From Lachnospiraceae bacterium (GTDB lineage Bacteria > Bacillota > Clostridia > Lachnospirales > Lachnospiraceae): a stretch of 64,000 nucleotides of DNA. The notes beneath the pieces were generated by a model. It was given only the letters and a program-made list of their open reading frames with translations. It had not been told where the DNA came from and ran no database searches. Both the position numbers and the translations under genes were made by a program. The stretch is taken from NCBI GenBank assembly GCA_021200995.1, contig JAJQFS010000082.1, forward strand, positions 73,770 through 137,769, in the 5' to 3' direction. How positions within the stretch are numbered: position 1 is the first letter of the stretch; each line of letters starts with the position of its first letter. Of this stretch, positions 33,834 to 41,409 are shown piece after piece.

Positions 33834-35420
33834 TTACAGCAACAGTCCGATCACACGCACCACAGCTGCAGCCAGCCAGGCAATGACACACTGCTCTATA
33901 ACCACACTGACAGCCCATTTGCCGCCCAGCTCCCGTCTGATGGAAGCGATCGCAGCCACACAGGGAGTGTACAGCAGACTGAAGACAAGCAATGTCGCCG
34001 CGTTGAGAGGTGAGAGAATAGACGCCACATCTCCCGCGAACAGAAGCTCCATAGTGGAAACCACACTCTCTTTGGCCATAAAGCCGCTGATCAGGGACGT
34101 GCAGATCCGCCAGTCCCCCAGACCAAGCGGTTTAAAAAGTGGCACTAACAGACCTGCCACAGACGCCAGAATACTCTCCTGTGAATCGGTCACCACATTC
34201 AATTTCAGATCAAACGTCTGCAAAAACCAGATCACATTGAAGGTCAGGAAAAATACGAGCAGCATAATGCCGATAAAACAGGGAATAGCCGTATATTTGC
34301 CGGTGAGAATCCTGTCGATTTTCTCACTGCGCTGCCGCTCCTTACTCTCCTTCGGCTTTTGTACCGTCTGGGCGCACAGCTTCTGAATAAAGGAAAACCG
34401 CATGTCGGCGATGGCGGCGTTGCGGTCCAGACCGCGTTCCTCCTCCATCTGTACCAGGATGTGCTCGACCATTTCTTTTTCATTTTCTGACAGATTCAAC
34501 TGTTCCAAAATCAGTTGATCCCCCTCCGCCACCTTTGTCGCGGCAAAACGGAGAGGAATATCCGCCTCCTGCGCATGGTCTTCAATTAAGTGCATGATGC
34601 CGTGCAGCGCCCGGTGAACGGCTCCGCCGTGGTCGTTTTTGTCACAGAAATCCTGTCTTTTGGGACGCTCCTGATATTTCGCCACATGGATCAGGTGGCT
34701 CACCAGTTCATCGATGCCCTCATTTTTGGCCGCAGAGATCGGCACCACGGGGATTCCCAGAACCTCCTCCATCTCATTGATCAGGATGGAGCCGCCGTTC
34801 TCGCGCACCTCGTCCATCATATTCAGGGCCAGCACCATCGGCGTGTCCAGCTCCATCAGCTGCATGGTCAGATACAAGTTGCGCTCAATATTGGTCGCGT
34901 CCACGATGTTGATGATGCCGTGCGGGTGCTCATTTAAGATAAAATTTCTCGACACCAGTTCCTCGCCGGAGTAAGGCGACATGGAATAAATGCCCGGCAG
35001 ATCTGTGACCAGGGTGTCATCATGACCCCGGATAGCGCCGTCCTTGCGGTCCACTGTGACGCCGGGGAAATTTCCCACATGCTGGTTGGAGCCGGTCAAC
35101 TGATTGAACAGAGTTGTCTTGCCGCAGTTCTGGTTGCCCGCCAGGGCAAAGGTCAGCACCGTCCCATCGGGCAGCGGATTCTCATTTGCCTTATCGTGAT
35201 ATTTGCCGCCCTCTCCAAGGCCAGGGTGTATTCCTTCCTTCGCCGACGGCTGTCCGGCAGCCGCTTTCTTTTTCTGTGATTCCGTCACCGGTGTGATGTC
35301 GATTTTCTCCGCGTCCGCCACCCGGATCGTCAGCTCATAGCTGTGCACGTGGATCTCCAGCGGATCCCCCATCGGCGCGAACTTCACCATGGTCACTTCC
35401 ACGCCGGGGATCAGGCCCAT
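33834..35420 (-). CDS. feoB: ferrous iron transporter FeoB with FeoA domain, permease core deleted
   Basis: After the end of an FeoA domain (GLIPGVEVTMVKFAPMGDP) comes a complete G domain: GNQNCGKTTLFNQLTG, FPGVTVDRKDG, TDLPGIYSMSP, LNMMDEV and SAAKNEGIDEL, then the helical spacer and KIDRILTGKYTAIPCFIGIM. The next membrane segment joins directly to WFLQTFDLKLN, a sequence that normally lies near the C-terminus. The intervening part with the gate motifs and most membrane helices, close to 190 residues in relatives, is missing in frame. C-terminal segments from GDWRICTSLISGFMAKE to the end are intact. Iron transport is unlikely. The FeoA start is in another frame at 35464-35506. Confidence 0.9.
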   Translation of the reverse strand: MGLIPGVEVTMVKFAPMGDPLEIHVHSYELTIRVADAEKIDITPVTESQKKKAAAGQPSAKEGIHPGLGEGGKYHDKANENPLPDGTVLTFALAGNQNCGKTTLFNQLTGSNQHVGNFPGVTVDRKDGAIRGHDDTLVTDLPGIYSMSPYSGEELVSRNFILNEHPHGIINIVDATNIERNLYLTMQLMELDTPMVLALNMMDEVRENGGSILINEMEEVLGIPVVPISAAKNEGIDELVSHLIHVAKYQERPKRQDFCDKNDHGGAVHRALHGIMHLIEDHAQEADIPLRFAATKVAEGDQLILEQLNLSENEKEMVEHILVQMEEERGLDRNAAIADMRFSFIQKLCAQTVQKPKESKERQRSEKIDRILTGKYTAIPCFIGIMLLVFFLTFNVIWFLQTFDLKLNVVTDSQESILASVAGLLVPLFKPLGLGDWRICTSLISGFMAKESVVSTMELLFAGDVASILSPLNAATLLVFSLLYTPCVAAIASIRRELGGKWAVSVVIEQCVIAWLAAAVVRVIGLLL

Positions 35421-35506
35421 GTCCAGAATGTGCTGTCTGAGCGCCCCTTCTCCGCCGATCGTTTCTTGACGACGCTCTTTCCGATCTCAAGTTCCTTTAA
35501 AGTCAT
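35421..35506 (-). pseudogene. feoB: frameshifted N-terminal end of the FeoA domain
   Basis: The ATG at 35506 opens MTLKELEIGKSVVKK, the standard FeoA beginning. The frame is then lost near 35461-35466 (minus-strand AAGAAACG); one extra A would join it to TIGGEGALRQHILDMG and on to the FeoB frame. No stop lies between in the corrected frame. The natural gene therefore runs 35506 to 33834. Confidence 0.75.
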
Positions 35507-35716
35507 GACAAGCCGTTCCCGCTCTTCTCTGATGTAACTCTTAAGCGTTCCCGCTTCCCGGCAAATGCGGTTCTTTCCATTATCACTGCAATGACATTGC
35601 CGGCGGCCGGTCCGCTGTTCGTGATGACTTCCTCTTCCCTGATTATAGTGGAAAACAGCAGGATTTCAAGTGAAATATCAAATCCTGCGCAAAACCAGTT
35701 AAGAGACGGATATCCT

Positions 35717-36070
35717 TCACTGCCCATTCTGCGCCTTATAATTCTCACCCCACTCCTGCATGGCATCAAGAATCGGCTTCAGGCTGTAACCAAGATCCGT
35801 CAGGGTATATTCCACATGAGGAGGCACCTCCGCAAATACAGTTCTGGTCAGCAGTCCGCTTTCTTCCATCTGCCGCAGCTGCGCGGTCAGTACCTTTTGC
35901 GAGACGTGACCGATCGATTTTTTCAGTTCGCCGAACCGTTTCGTTCCCGGCATCAGATCGCGGAGAATCAGAACCTTCCATTTGTCGCTGATCATCGTCA
36001 GCGTTGTTTCCACCGGACTGGCAGGCAGTTCCTTGGCTGGTGTATCCAGAATGTCGTTTTCCGTTTCCAT
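35717..36070 (-). CDS. HxlR family transcriptional regulator
   Basis: From the ATG at 36070, eight bases after AGGAGG, the 117-residue protein shows the HxlR winged helix: ISDKWKVLILRDLMPGTKRF, LKKSIGHVSQKVLTAQLRQM, and the wing VPPHVEYTLTDLGYSLKPIL. There is no cysteine near the N-terminus of the type used for redox sensing by YodB. It is divergent from the macrodomain-sirtuin operon, and the shared region carries two copies of a likely operator, so it probably controls that operon. Confidence 0.92.
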   Translation of the reverse strand: METENDILDTPAKELPASPVETTLTMISDKWKVLILRDLMPGTKRFGELKKSIGHVSQKVLTAQLRQMEESGLLTRTVFAEVPPHVEYTLTDLGYSLKPILDAMQEWGENYKAQNGQ

Positions 36071-36097
36071 GTACAACACCTCCTATGGTTTCTTTTT

Positions 36098-36297
36098 GGT
36101 AACTATGGCACAATAATGTGCTTACTTTACAAATCATCTGTACGTCCTTATCATAGAAGCAGCAAGCGAAAATTGCAAGATGATCATGATCAAATCATCT
36201 CCCGAAGTACAGAAAACCGGCAAGAGTATGGTTTCCAGCTGGTAACTATGCCACAACATTGTGCTTACTTCACAGATCGGCTGTACGTCAATATAAT
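36098..36297 (+). promoter_or_regulatory. duplicated 49-bp promoter-operator between hxlR-type gene and macrodomain operon
   Basis: 36098-36146 and 36241-36289 are 49-base direct repeats with seven mismatches and no gap. Each contains GTAACTATG...GCTTAC, a small dyad (GCACAATAATGTGC in copy 1), and a plus-strand -35 (TTTACA or TTCACA). Seventeen bases further lie TATCAT (36149-36154) and TATAAT (36292-36297). Two tandem promoters, each with its own operator, are therefore likely. Confidence 0.75.
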
Positions 36298-36331
36298 GTA
36301 GACAGAAGGAAATATGCTAAGAAGGATAGCC

Positions 36332-37105
36332 ATGACCCAGGAAGAACGCAGAGTATATTTAATTAAGGCGCTTCTTGCAGAGGAAGCGCAGTATCAGAAT
36401 ATGGAAATTCCCGCGGATATGCAGCAGCAGAAACGGTTTCTGCGGGCTCTGTTCAACGTGCGGATGCCGAAACCGGTCAGTGAGCCGTTCCTTGAAATAC
36501 AGGACGCTTATCTGCAGGAGGAAACCCGTCAGAAAGGCATTACGGATATTGCGGACCTGACGCCGATGCAGGAAGGAATCTATCTCTGGCAGGGTGACAT
36601 TACAACCCTCCGCTGCGGAGCCATTGTCAACGCGGCCAATTCTCAGATGCTCGGCTGTTTCTGCCCGAATCATGGCTGTATCGATAACGCCATCCATACC
36701 TACGCAGGCATTCAGCTTCGAGCAGCCTGCGCGGAGCTGATGGAGAAACAGGGGCATGAGGAGGAAACCGGCAGGGCAAAAATCACTCCGGCTTTCAATC
36801 TGCCCTGCGACTATGTGCTGCATACTGTCGGCCCCATTGTCAGCAGTTGGCTGACCGGAAAAGATAAGAATCTGCTCGCTTCCTGTTACCGTTCCTGTCT
36901 GGAGCTGGCAGAGAAAAATGGCATCCACAGCGTCGCCTTCTGCTGCATCTCCACCGGAGAGTTTCACTTTCCAAATGACAAAGCGGCACAGATTGCCGTC
37001 GATATGGTAAAGGAATATAAAGAACAGACCAACAGCGAAATTGAGGTAATTTTCAATGTCTTTAAAAACATCGATTTACAGATTTACAGACGGCTTCTTG
37101 GGTAA
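36332..37105 (+). CDS. zinc-dependent macrodomain protein (ADP-ribosyl hydrolase)
   Basis: The ATG at 36332 follows AAGAAGGATAG. The protein of 257 residues has a helical N-terminal part (ERRVYLIKALLAEEAQY) and a macrodomain with IVNAANSQMLGCFCPNHGCI, which contains the Cys/His zinc ligands of the Zn-macro class, then DNAIHTYAGIQLRAAC, DYVLHTVGPIV, CISTGEFHFPNDKAA. Such enzymes remove ADP-ribose from proteins and in Firmicutes are encoded next to class M sirtuins that add it. Here it overlaps the sirtuin gene, so the two form one reversible modification system. Confidence 0.93.
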   Translation: MTQEERRVYLIKALLAEEAQYQNMEIPADMQQQKRFLRALFNVRMPKPVSEPFLEIQDAYLQEETRQKGITDIADLTPMQEGIYLWQGDITTLRCGAIVNAANSQMLGCFCPNHGCIDNAIHTYAGIQLRAACAELMEKQGHEEETGRAKITPAFNLPCDYVLHTVGPIVSSWLTGKDKNLLASCYRSCLELAEKNGIHSVAFCCISTGEFHFPNDKAAQIAVDMVKEYKEQTNSEIEVIFNVFKNIDLQIYRRLLG

Positions 37106-38018
37106 ATCCACCGACAATTCTTATAGTGAGCCAGTCACAACGGCTGGCAAAATCCTGCGGCTGAAAAATGAAATCGAGACAGCGGACGCCATCGTCATCG
37201 GTGCCGGGGCAGGTCTTTCCACTTCGGCCGGTTTAAGCTACAGCGGGGAACGGTTTGAAAGATATTTTTCAGACTTTCACAGAAAATACGGCATTAACGA
37301 TATGTATTCCGGCGGCTTCTATCCGTTTGACGGACTGGAAAAATACTGGGCGTATTGGAGCAGATACATCATGGTCAACCGTTATATGAACGCGCTCAAA
37401 CCAGTTTATCAGGAATTGCTTTCACTGGTAAAGGATAAGGATTATTTTGTACTGACAACGAATGTGGATCACTGTTTTCAGAAGGCTGGATTTGATAAAA
37501 AAAGACTCTTTTATACGCAGGGCGATTACGGGCTGTTTCAGTGCAGTGCTCCCTGTCCTCAAAAAACGTATGATAATGGGGAAGCAGTACGTCAGATGGT
37601 AGAAGCACAGGGATATACAATAAAGGAAAACGGCGAGATGAAGCTGCCGGATAACACGACTGCTCAAATGACAATTCCTTCAGAACTGGTTCCTCATTGC
37701 CCAATCTGCGGTAAGCCAATGACGATGAATCTGCGCTGTGATGATACGTTTGTCGAGGACGAGGGCTGGCATAATGCATCAGAACGTTATTCTCTGTTCC
37801 TTCGCCGCCACCAGAATGTGAAAACACTGTTTCTTGAACTGGGAACAGGAATGAATACGCCCGGCATAGTAAAATTCAGCTTCTGGCGAATGGTTCACGA
37901 GTGGCCCGATGCGACATATGCCTGCATCAACCTGAATGAAGCCTATGCCCCGGATGAAATACGAAAAAAATCCATCTGTATCAATGATGATATTGGAAAA
38001 GTATTGGAGCAACTGTAA
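37056..38018 (+). CDS. class M sirtuin (SirTM-like protein ADP-ribosyltransferase)
   Basis: The 320-residue protein has the sirtuin NAD pocket (AIVIGAGAGLSTSAGLSYSG), the TTNVDHCFQKAG motif, a zinc site (CSAPCPQ and CPICGKP) and ELGTGMNTPGIVKFSFW near the end. The family usually transfers ADP-ribose to a lipoylated GcvH-like protein in response to oxidative stress; no GcvH-L or lipoate ligase gene is seen in the window. The start overlaps the macrodomain gene by 50 bases and has GAGG before it. Its last 135 bases plus 3' flank recur at 41410. Confidence 0.92.
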   Translation: MSLKTSIYRFTDGFLGKSTDNSYSEPVTTAGKILRLKNEIETADAIVIGAGAGLSTSAGLSYSGERFERYFSDFHRKYGINDMYSGGFYPFDGLEKYWAYWSRYIMVNRYMNALKPVYQELLSLVKDKDYFVLTTNVDHCFQKAGFDKKRLFYTQGDYGLFQCSAPCPQKTYDNGEAVRQMVEAQGYTIKENGEMKLPDNTTAQMTIPSELVPHCPICGKPMTMNLRCDDTFVEDEGWHNASERYSLFLRRHQNVKTLFLELGTGMNTPGIVKFSFWRMVHEWPDATYACINLNEAYAPDEIRKKSICINDDIGKVLEQL

Positions 38019-38066
38019 CCTGCACGTGGTGGAAACCAGCATCTGCAATGGCAATATGCTGGAAAG
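37881..38066 (+). repeat. direct repeat copy A (sirtuin 3' end and flank)
   Basis: This segment, from TTCTGGCGAATGGTTCACGA in the sirtuin gene to about 40 bases beyond its stop, recurs at 41410-41594 in the same orientation with about seven differences in the first 173 bases. The two copies bracket the accessory island. Confidence 0.9.
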
Positions 38067-38076
38067 GATAAATAAA

Positions 38077-38376
38077 ATGAAATCACTGTATGAACAGATG
38101 GGCGGCACCTATACGCTGGCAGAGGATGGAATGTATGCCTTAGCATGCAGGAAAAGCTGCCAGTGGCAGGTTTTATCGCATTACCCTGACTTGGTTCTTC
38201 CGGAGGAAGAAAAACCTCATTACGGTAAGTATGGCAGGATGCGAAAAACATTCCTGAAAGAACACCGGAGTGGGATGTACTCTTCGCTGCTGCTGACCGG
38301 AAAGCTGACGGCACATCTGAATGAGATTGATGATACTGCACATGAGAGGATGTGTATTAAGGAGGGATCAGCATGA
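38077..38376 (+). pseudogene. TnpV-like transposon-encoded protein, truncated
   Basis: The frame from the ATG at 38077 has the TnpV pattern MKSLYEQMGGTYTLAEDG, PEEEKPHYGKYGRMRKTFLK and GMYSSLLLTGKLTAHLNEID. Between the first two an extra stretch (ALACRKSCQWQVLSH) interrupts the usual spacing. After AHERM the usual C-terminal third is missing and the frame ends at the start of an ABC transporter gene. TnpV occurs in clostridial integrative elements; its function is unknown. Confidence 0.7.
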
Positions 38377-38648
38377 ATGCAATCGAAATTCGCAATTTAT
38401 CAAAGACTTTTGGCAGCAAACGGGCAGTCAGCGGCCTGAACATGACCGTTCCCTCCGGGGCGATTTACGGCTTCATAGGAGAAAATGGCAGCGGCAAGTC
38501 AACCACAGAAAAAGCCCTTTGCGGACTGCTCCCTTTTAACTCCGGCTCCATCAAAATCTATGGGAAGGATTGCCTGGACGAAGATGTCCGCTCCTCTATT
38601 GGCGTTCTGATTGAAGCCCCAGGCTGTTTCCAGAATTACAGCGTATAG
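38373..38648 (+). pseudogene. ABC transporter ATP-binding protein, truncated after 91 residues
   Basis: This is the start of a bacitracin/lantibiotic-type exporter ATPase: MNAIEIRNLSKTFGSKRAVS, Walker A GENGSGKSTTEKAL, then DVRSSIGVLIEAPGC. AAGGAGGG precedes the ATG. Signature motif, Walker B and the rest are absent because the sequence joins the 3' end of a ParM-like gene on the opposite strand at about 38640. Not functional. Confidence 0.85.
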
Positions 38649-39115
38649 GCGAGGTATTCATAGCCTTTGGCTGTCGCGCAAATATCATCAATAATCGTTA
38701 CCCGTTCTTTGTCATAGCTGCCGAAATTGCGGACAAGGCAGCCGCCTCCGCCCACGACATAGAGCCGCATCAAGTCAGGGTTGTATTCATACCGGCGGAG
38801 TGTGACAAAAATATCCGACACATATGCTCTGGCAACCGCCGTGATGCAGTCCAGATACGGCTTCCCAATATCGGCGGTTCCAAAACGGAGCACCTGTTCC
38901 ACGGTCGCGTCCTCGATCTTCACGCCGAAGCTGTCAAGGATAGCGTTCTTTGCAGCAATCATGCACTGGTTGACGCCGAATTTCTCTGTCCAGCAGCGGC
39001 TCTCAACGGCTTTCTTATTGTTGACATAGAGAATATTCATCGTGCCGTTCCCGATGTCTGCCAGAAGGTTCGTCCCCTTAAAGTCACCGAGACGGCTGAC
39101 AATGGCCGGATAACC
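38636..39115 (-). pseudogene. ParM-like actin ATPase, C-terminal part after in-frame TAG
   Basis: The same frame as the upstream ORF continues after a TAG: GYPAIVSRLGDFKGTNLLAD, then IGNGTMNILYVNN, FGVNQCMIAAKNAIL and LMRLYVVGGGGCLVRNFG. These are phosphate and adenosine motifs of the ParM/StbA actin-like fold. It ends at the joint with the truncated ABC gene, so a few C-terminal residues may also be lost. The family moves plasmids or elements apart at division. Confidence 0.8.
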
Positions 39116-39538
39116 CTACGGATACAAGCTGCACCCGACAAAATGGATGTGGTATTTCTTCCCATTGAATCGATACTCTGCTTCCGGATTTCGGAGCAGA
39201 TAATTACGGAATTCTTCCCGCTGTTTCCGAATCCACGTCAGCGGCAGCCCGGCAGCAAGATGGACATTGGCGGTTCGGATGCCGCAGATATTCAGCTCTC
39301 TGGCAACTGCCATCAGGGTCAGGAGATAGTAGTCCTCATCCATCGCCTTATCTGCGATAAATTCCTTGTGACCTTCTCCGACGCGGTAATACATGCCGTT
39401 ATACTCAAGGATGCTGCCGGAAAAGATCGGCTCTGTCTCATAAGCAGTGATCCCTGTTGGTGTGACGGTGTTGGCGGTCTTGATGTTGCCGTAGCCGTGG
39501 TCTACGGCAATGATTTTGGTCTTATTCAGTTCTCTCAT
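39116..39538 (-). CDS. ParM-like actin ATPase, N-terminal part, cut by in-frame TAG
   Basis: The 140-residue product holds the first actin-like subdomain: IIAVDHGYGNIKTANTVTPT, YYRVGEGHKEFIADK, HLAAGLPLTWIRKQREEF. It ends at TAG within CSLYP-stop-GYPAIV, where relatives have YPQGY-like sequence, so a CAG to TAG change is likely. The TnpW-like gene overlaps its start. Such pairs occur in conjugative transposons and plasmid-derived elements of Lachnospiraceae. Confidence 0.82.
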   Translation of the reverse strand: MRELNKTKIIAVDHGYGNIKTANTVTPTGITAYETEPIFSGSILEYNGMYYRVGEGHKEFIADKAMDEDYYLLTLMAVARELNICGIRTANVHLAAGLPLTWIRKQREEFRNYLLRNPEAEYRFNGKKYHIHFVGCSLYP

Positions 39539-39717
39539 GTGCTTTCTTCCTCCTTATCGCTGTGGTTTTCTCTCAGCTGGTGTTCCATCATCTGCACCAG
39601 CATCTCTGTGGCCGACTTTGTGCCGCTCAGATTCCCGAATGAGGAAACCCGGAAGGTCACTTTGCCGATTCTGTGTGTGTACGGTGCCGCGAGGGCGGCG
39701 GTGTTTGTTTCAGACAT
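39535..39717 (-). CDS. TnpW-like transposon-encoded protein
   Basis: The 60-residue protein reads PYTHRIGKVTFRVSSFGN followed by a helical end (TEMLVQMMEHQLRENHSDKE), the pattern of TnpW proteins in clostridial integrative elements. Its last codons overlap the start of the ParM-like gene by ATG/TGA coupling. It appears intact. Function is unknown. Confidence 0.8.
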   Translation of the reverse strand: MSETNTAALAAPYTHRIGKVTFRVSSFGNLSGTKSATEMLVQMMEHQLRENHSDKEEEST

Positions 39718-39866
39718 AATAAAGTCCCCTTTCTGACATTTTTCTGCTCAGCTGGTGTCAGATTTTATAATCTGGTACTGCTTGCTTGCAGAAATAGTTT
39801 ATCGGAAAGGGGAGAAAAGCTCATTGAATGGGAATTGAGTGGATTTTGACTTTTTTTGAAAATCTG

Positions 39867-39895
39867 TTGATTTTCCTTGCTTGATTGCATATAAT
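39867..39895 (+). promoter_or_regulatory. promoter of the type III antitoxin RNA
   Basis: TTGATT (39867-39872) and TATAAT (39890-39895) are 17 bases apart, which places the start at about 39902, just ahead of the repeat array. The 150 bases before it are AT-rich and hold nothing else that I recognise. Confidence 0.8.
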
Positions 39896-39901
39896 AGATA
39901 T

Positions 39902-40052
39902 AGCTAACAGCGGGTGTATCTCAGCCCTGAATGAGAAAGTTATAAAGCGGGTTTCTCTTGACCCATATGCAAGAAAGTTACGAGAGAGTATTTCGCCACT
40001 CTGAGTGCGATAGTAACAGCGGAGGCAGGGCAGCCTGTCTCCGTTTGTTTTA
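39902..40052 (+). ncRNA. type III antitoxin RNA (ToxI/AntiQ-like) with three hairpin repeats
   Basis: Three units of about 37, 37 and 34 bases (39915-39951, 39952-39988, 39989-40022) follow a partial unit end. Each has a small stem-loop (CTCA/TGAG, TCTTG/CAAGA, TCGC/GCGA) followed by AAGTTA-like sequence and a purine-rich end (AGCGGG, GAGAGAG, AACAGCGG). Such repeats are cut by the cognate toxin into pseudoknots that bind and inhibit it. The array lies directly before a terminator and the ToxN-like gene, the defining order of type III systems. Confidence 0.82.
40021..40052 (+). terminator. attenuating terminator between antitoxin RNA and toxin gene
   Basis: GGAGGCAGG and CCTGTCTCC form a 9-base stem with one G-T pair and a four-base loop, followed by GTTTGTTTTA. 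In type III systems this partial terminator sets the excess of antitoxin RNA over toxin mRNA. Confidence 0.85.
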
Positions 40053-40139
40053 TGCGCAGAGCCGCGATAATGTATTACTGGATGTTGCGAAAGAAAGATA
40101 GGGCTACAGGTTGTCTGAATAATAGAGGGAGAAAAGAGA

Positions 40140-40622
40140 ATGGACAACATTAAGTTATACCGGGTATCGGCTGCTTATATAGATTATTTATTGCCGTATG
40201 CACCGCATCTGTATCATAATAGCCAGAAAGGGCAACAGAATGAAAGGGCTTACATAGGAGTCGTGCTGCATATTCATGGTCTGGATTATTTTGCTCCGCT
40301 CTCCTCTTTTAAGGAAAAGCATCGGCGGATGCCTGAAGGGCTGGACTTTGTAAAAATCAAGAATTATGCAGTTATCAGCCTTAACAATATGTTTCCGGTT
40401 CCGGCTGGAAGCTATACATATGTTGATATTTCAAAGGAACGCAATCCGCAGTATAAGGCACTTCTGTTGGCAGAATACCGGTACATAAAGTCTATACAGG
40501 AGAAAATCAGAAAAAATGCTTTGAATTTATATCGCCTGAAAGTCAAAGGAGAGCGGTCTGCTCTGACAAAGAGGTGTAATGATTTTCTGAAGCTCGAAGA
40601 ACTCTGTGAAAAATATAAATAG
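40140..40622 (+). CDS. toxN: type III toxin, ToxN/AbiQ family endoribonuclease
   Basis: The 160-residue protein matches the family in length and order: KLYRVSAAYIDYLLPY at the N-terminus, RAYIGVVLHIHGLDYFAPLS with the active-site region FAPLSSFKEKH, VISLNNMFPVP, and a helical end (KRCNDFLKLEELCEKYK). ToxN enzymes cleave mRNA at A-rich sites and abort phage infection when the antitoxin RNA is lost. AGGGAGAAAAGAG precedes the ATG. The gene looks complete, in contrast to nearly everything around it. Confidence 0.92.
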   Translation: MDNIKLYRVSAAYIDYLLPYAPHLYHNSQKGQQNERAYIGVVLHIHGLDYFAPLSSFKEKHRRMPEGLDFVKIKNYAVISLNNMFPVPAGSYTYVDISKERNPQYKALLLAEYRYIKSIQEKIRKNALNLYRLKVKGERSALTKRCNDFLKLEELCEKYK

Positions 40623-40672
40623 GCAGACGAAAAGATGGTTCAAAATAGAGCCATCTTTTTGTCTGCCTATGA
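40619..40672 (+). terminator. strong terminator after the toxin gene
   Basis: ATAGGCAGAC pairs with GTCTGCCTAT and an inner stem AAAAGATGG pairs with CCATCTTTT, giving a long nearly perfect hairpin that works for both strands. It also ends the convergent reverse-transcriptase fragment. Confidence 0.85.
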
Positions 40673-40683
40673 TAATCCTTATA

Positions 40684-41000
40684 TTATTTCTTCGATAGGA
40701 ATTTTTGTGCAAGCCCGATTCCTGCCTGAGGGTAAAGCTCACCGATTTCCTGATATTTTGCTTCAACCTGTTCCGGTGAGTCTTCCCATATGGTTTCATA
40801 AATACCGGTTGCTTTTCCCAGCGGTCTCATTTTCCCATTTGGCTTCGGGATATAAACCCTCCGCACTGCCTTGGGCTGGTAATTCCGGATTTTATCCTGA
40901 ACACATCTAACTAGTGATTCCTCTGACATGGCGACAAGGTCGGCAAACGTCCTTCCGTCCATGCCGGGTGTGCCGCTTCCATCGTTTCTTTTCAGGTTAC
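40684..41000 (-). pseudogene. group II intron reverse transcriptase N-terminal fragment fused to unknown tail
   Basis: Reading upstream of the ATG at 40962, the frame already has KRNDGSGTPGMDGRTF, then VRCVQDKIRNYQPKAVRRVY and IPKPNGKMRPLG, the first blocks of a group II intron maturase. After RPLG the expected IPT sequence is replaced by KATGIYETIWEDSPEQVEAK and a further 25 residues to the stop, apparently the C-terminus of another protein. It is broken at both ends. Confidence 0.7.
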
Positions 41001-41347
41001 GGTATGAAGCGGAAGCAGCAACACTGAAATCAAGATATAACGAACTTCAAAATCTGCTCTCGTGCTATACCGCAAAGACCAGTGATGCAAAGAAATTTGC
41101 TGCGCTGGTTGAGCAGTATACCGACATCACGGAACTGACAGAATCCCTTTTGCATACCCTGATTGATAAAATCGTGGTGCATGAGAAGGAAGTCATTAAC
41201 GGGGAGATCGTCATGAAGGTGGATATTTACTACCGCTTTATCGGCAGGGTCGGAGATGCAGATGGCGAAGATATTCGGGCACCTAAAATCCGCAGGAACA
41301 ATAAAATGCTCATAGAAGCCGGGATTTTACCGGCGAAAGAAGCATAA
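40995..41347 (+). pseudogene. C-terminal fragment of a large serine recombinase (DUF4368 end)
   Basis: From about 40995 the frame encodes RYEAEAATLKSRYNELQNLL, TDITELTESLLHTLIDKIVV, GEIVMKVDIYYRFIGRVG, the coiled-coil and terminal region of TnpX/Tn-type serine recombinases. Catalytic and zinc domains are absent; the front is fused head to head with the reverse transcriptase fragment. This was probably the integrase of the element whose debris fills the island. Confidence 0.8.
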
Positions 41348-41409
41348 CGCGGATTTGAATTTAAGTGGTACGCAATAGATAAAACACTCCGGTCATCATC
41401 AAATATCCC

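Noticed and set aside
36359..36967. Minus-strand frame of 202 codons opposite the macrodomain gene
   Set aside because: The plus-strand product has zinc-macro motifs, promoter and ribosome site; the antisense frame has none.
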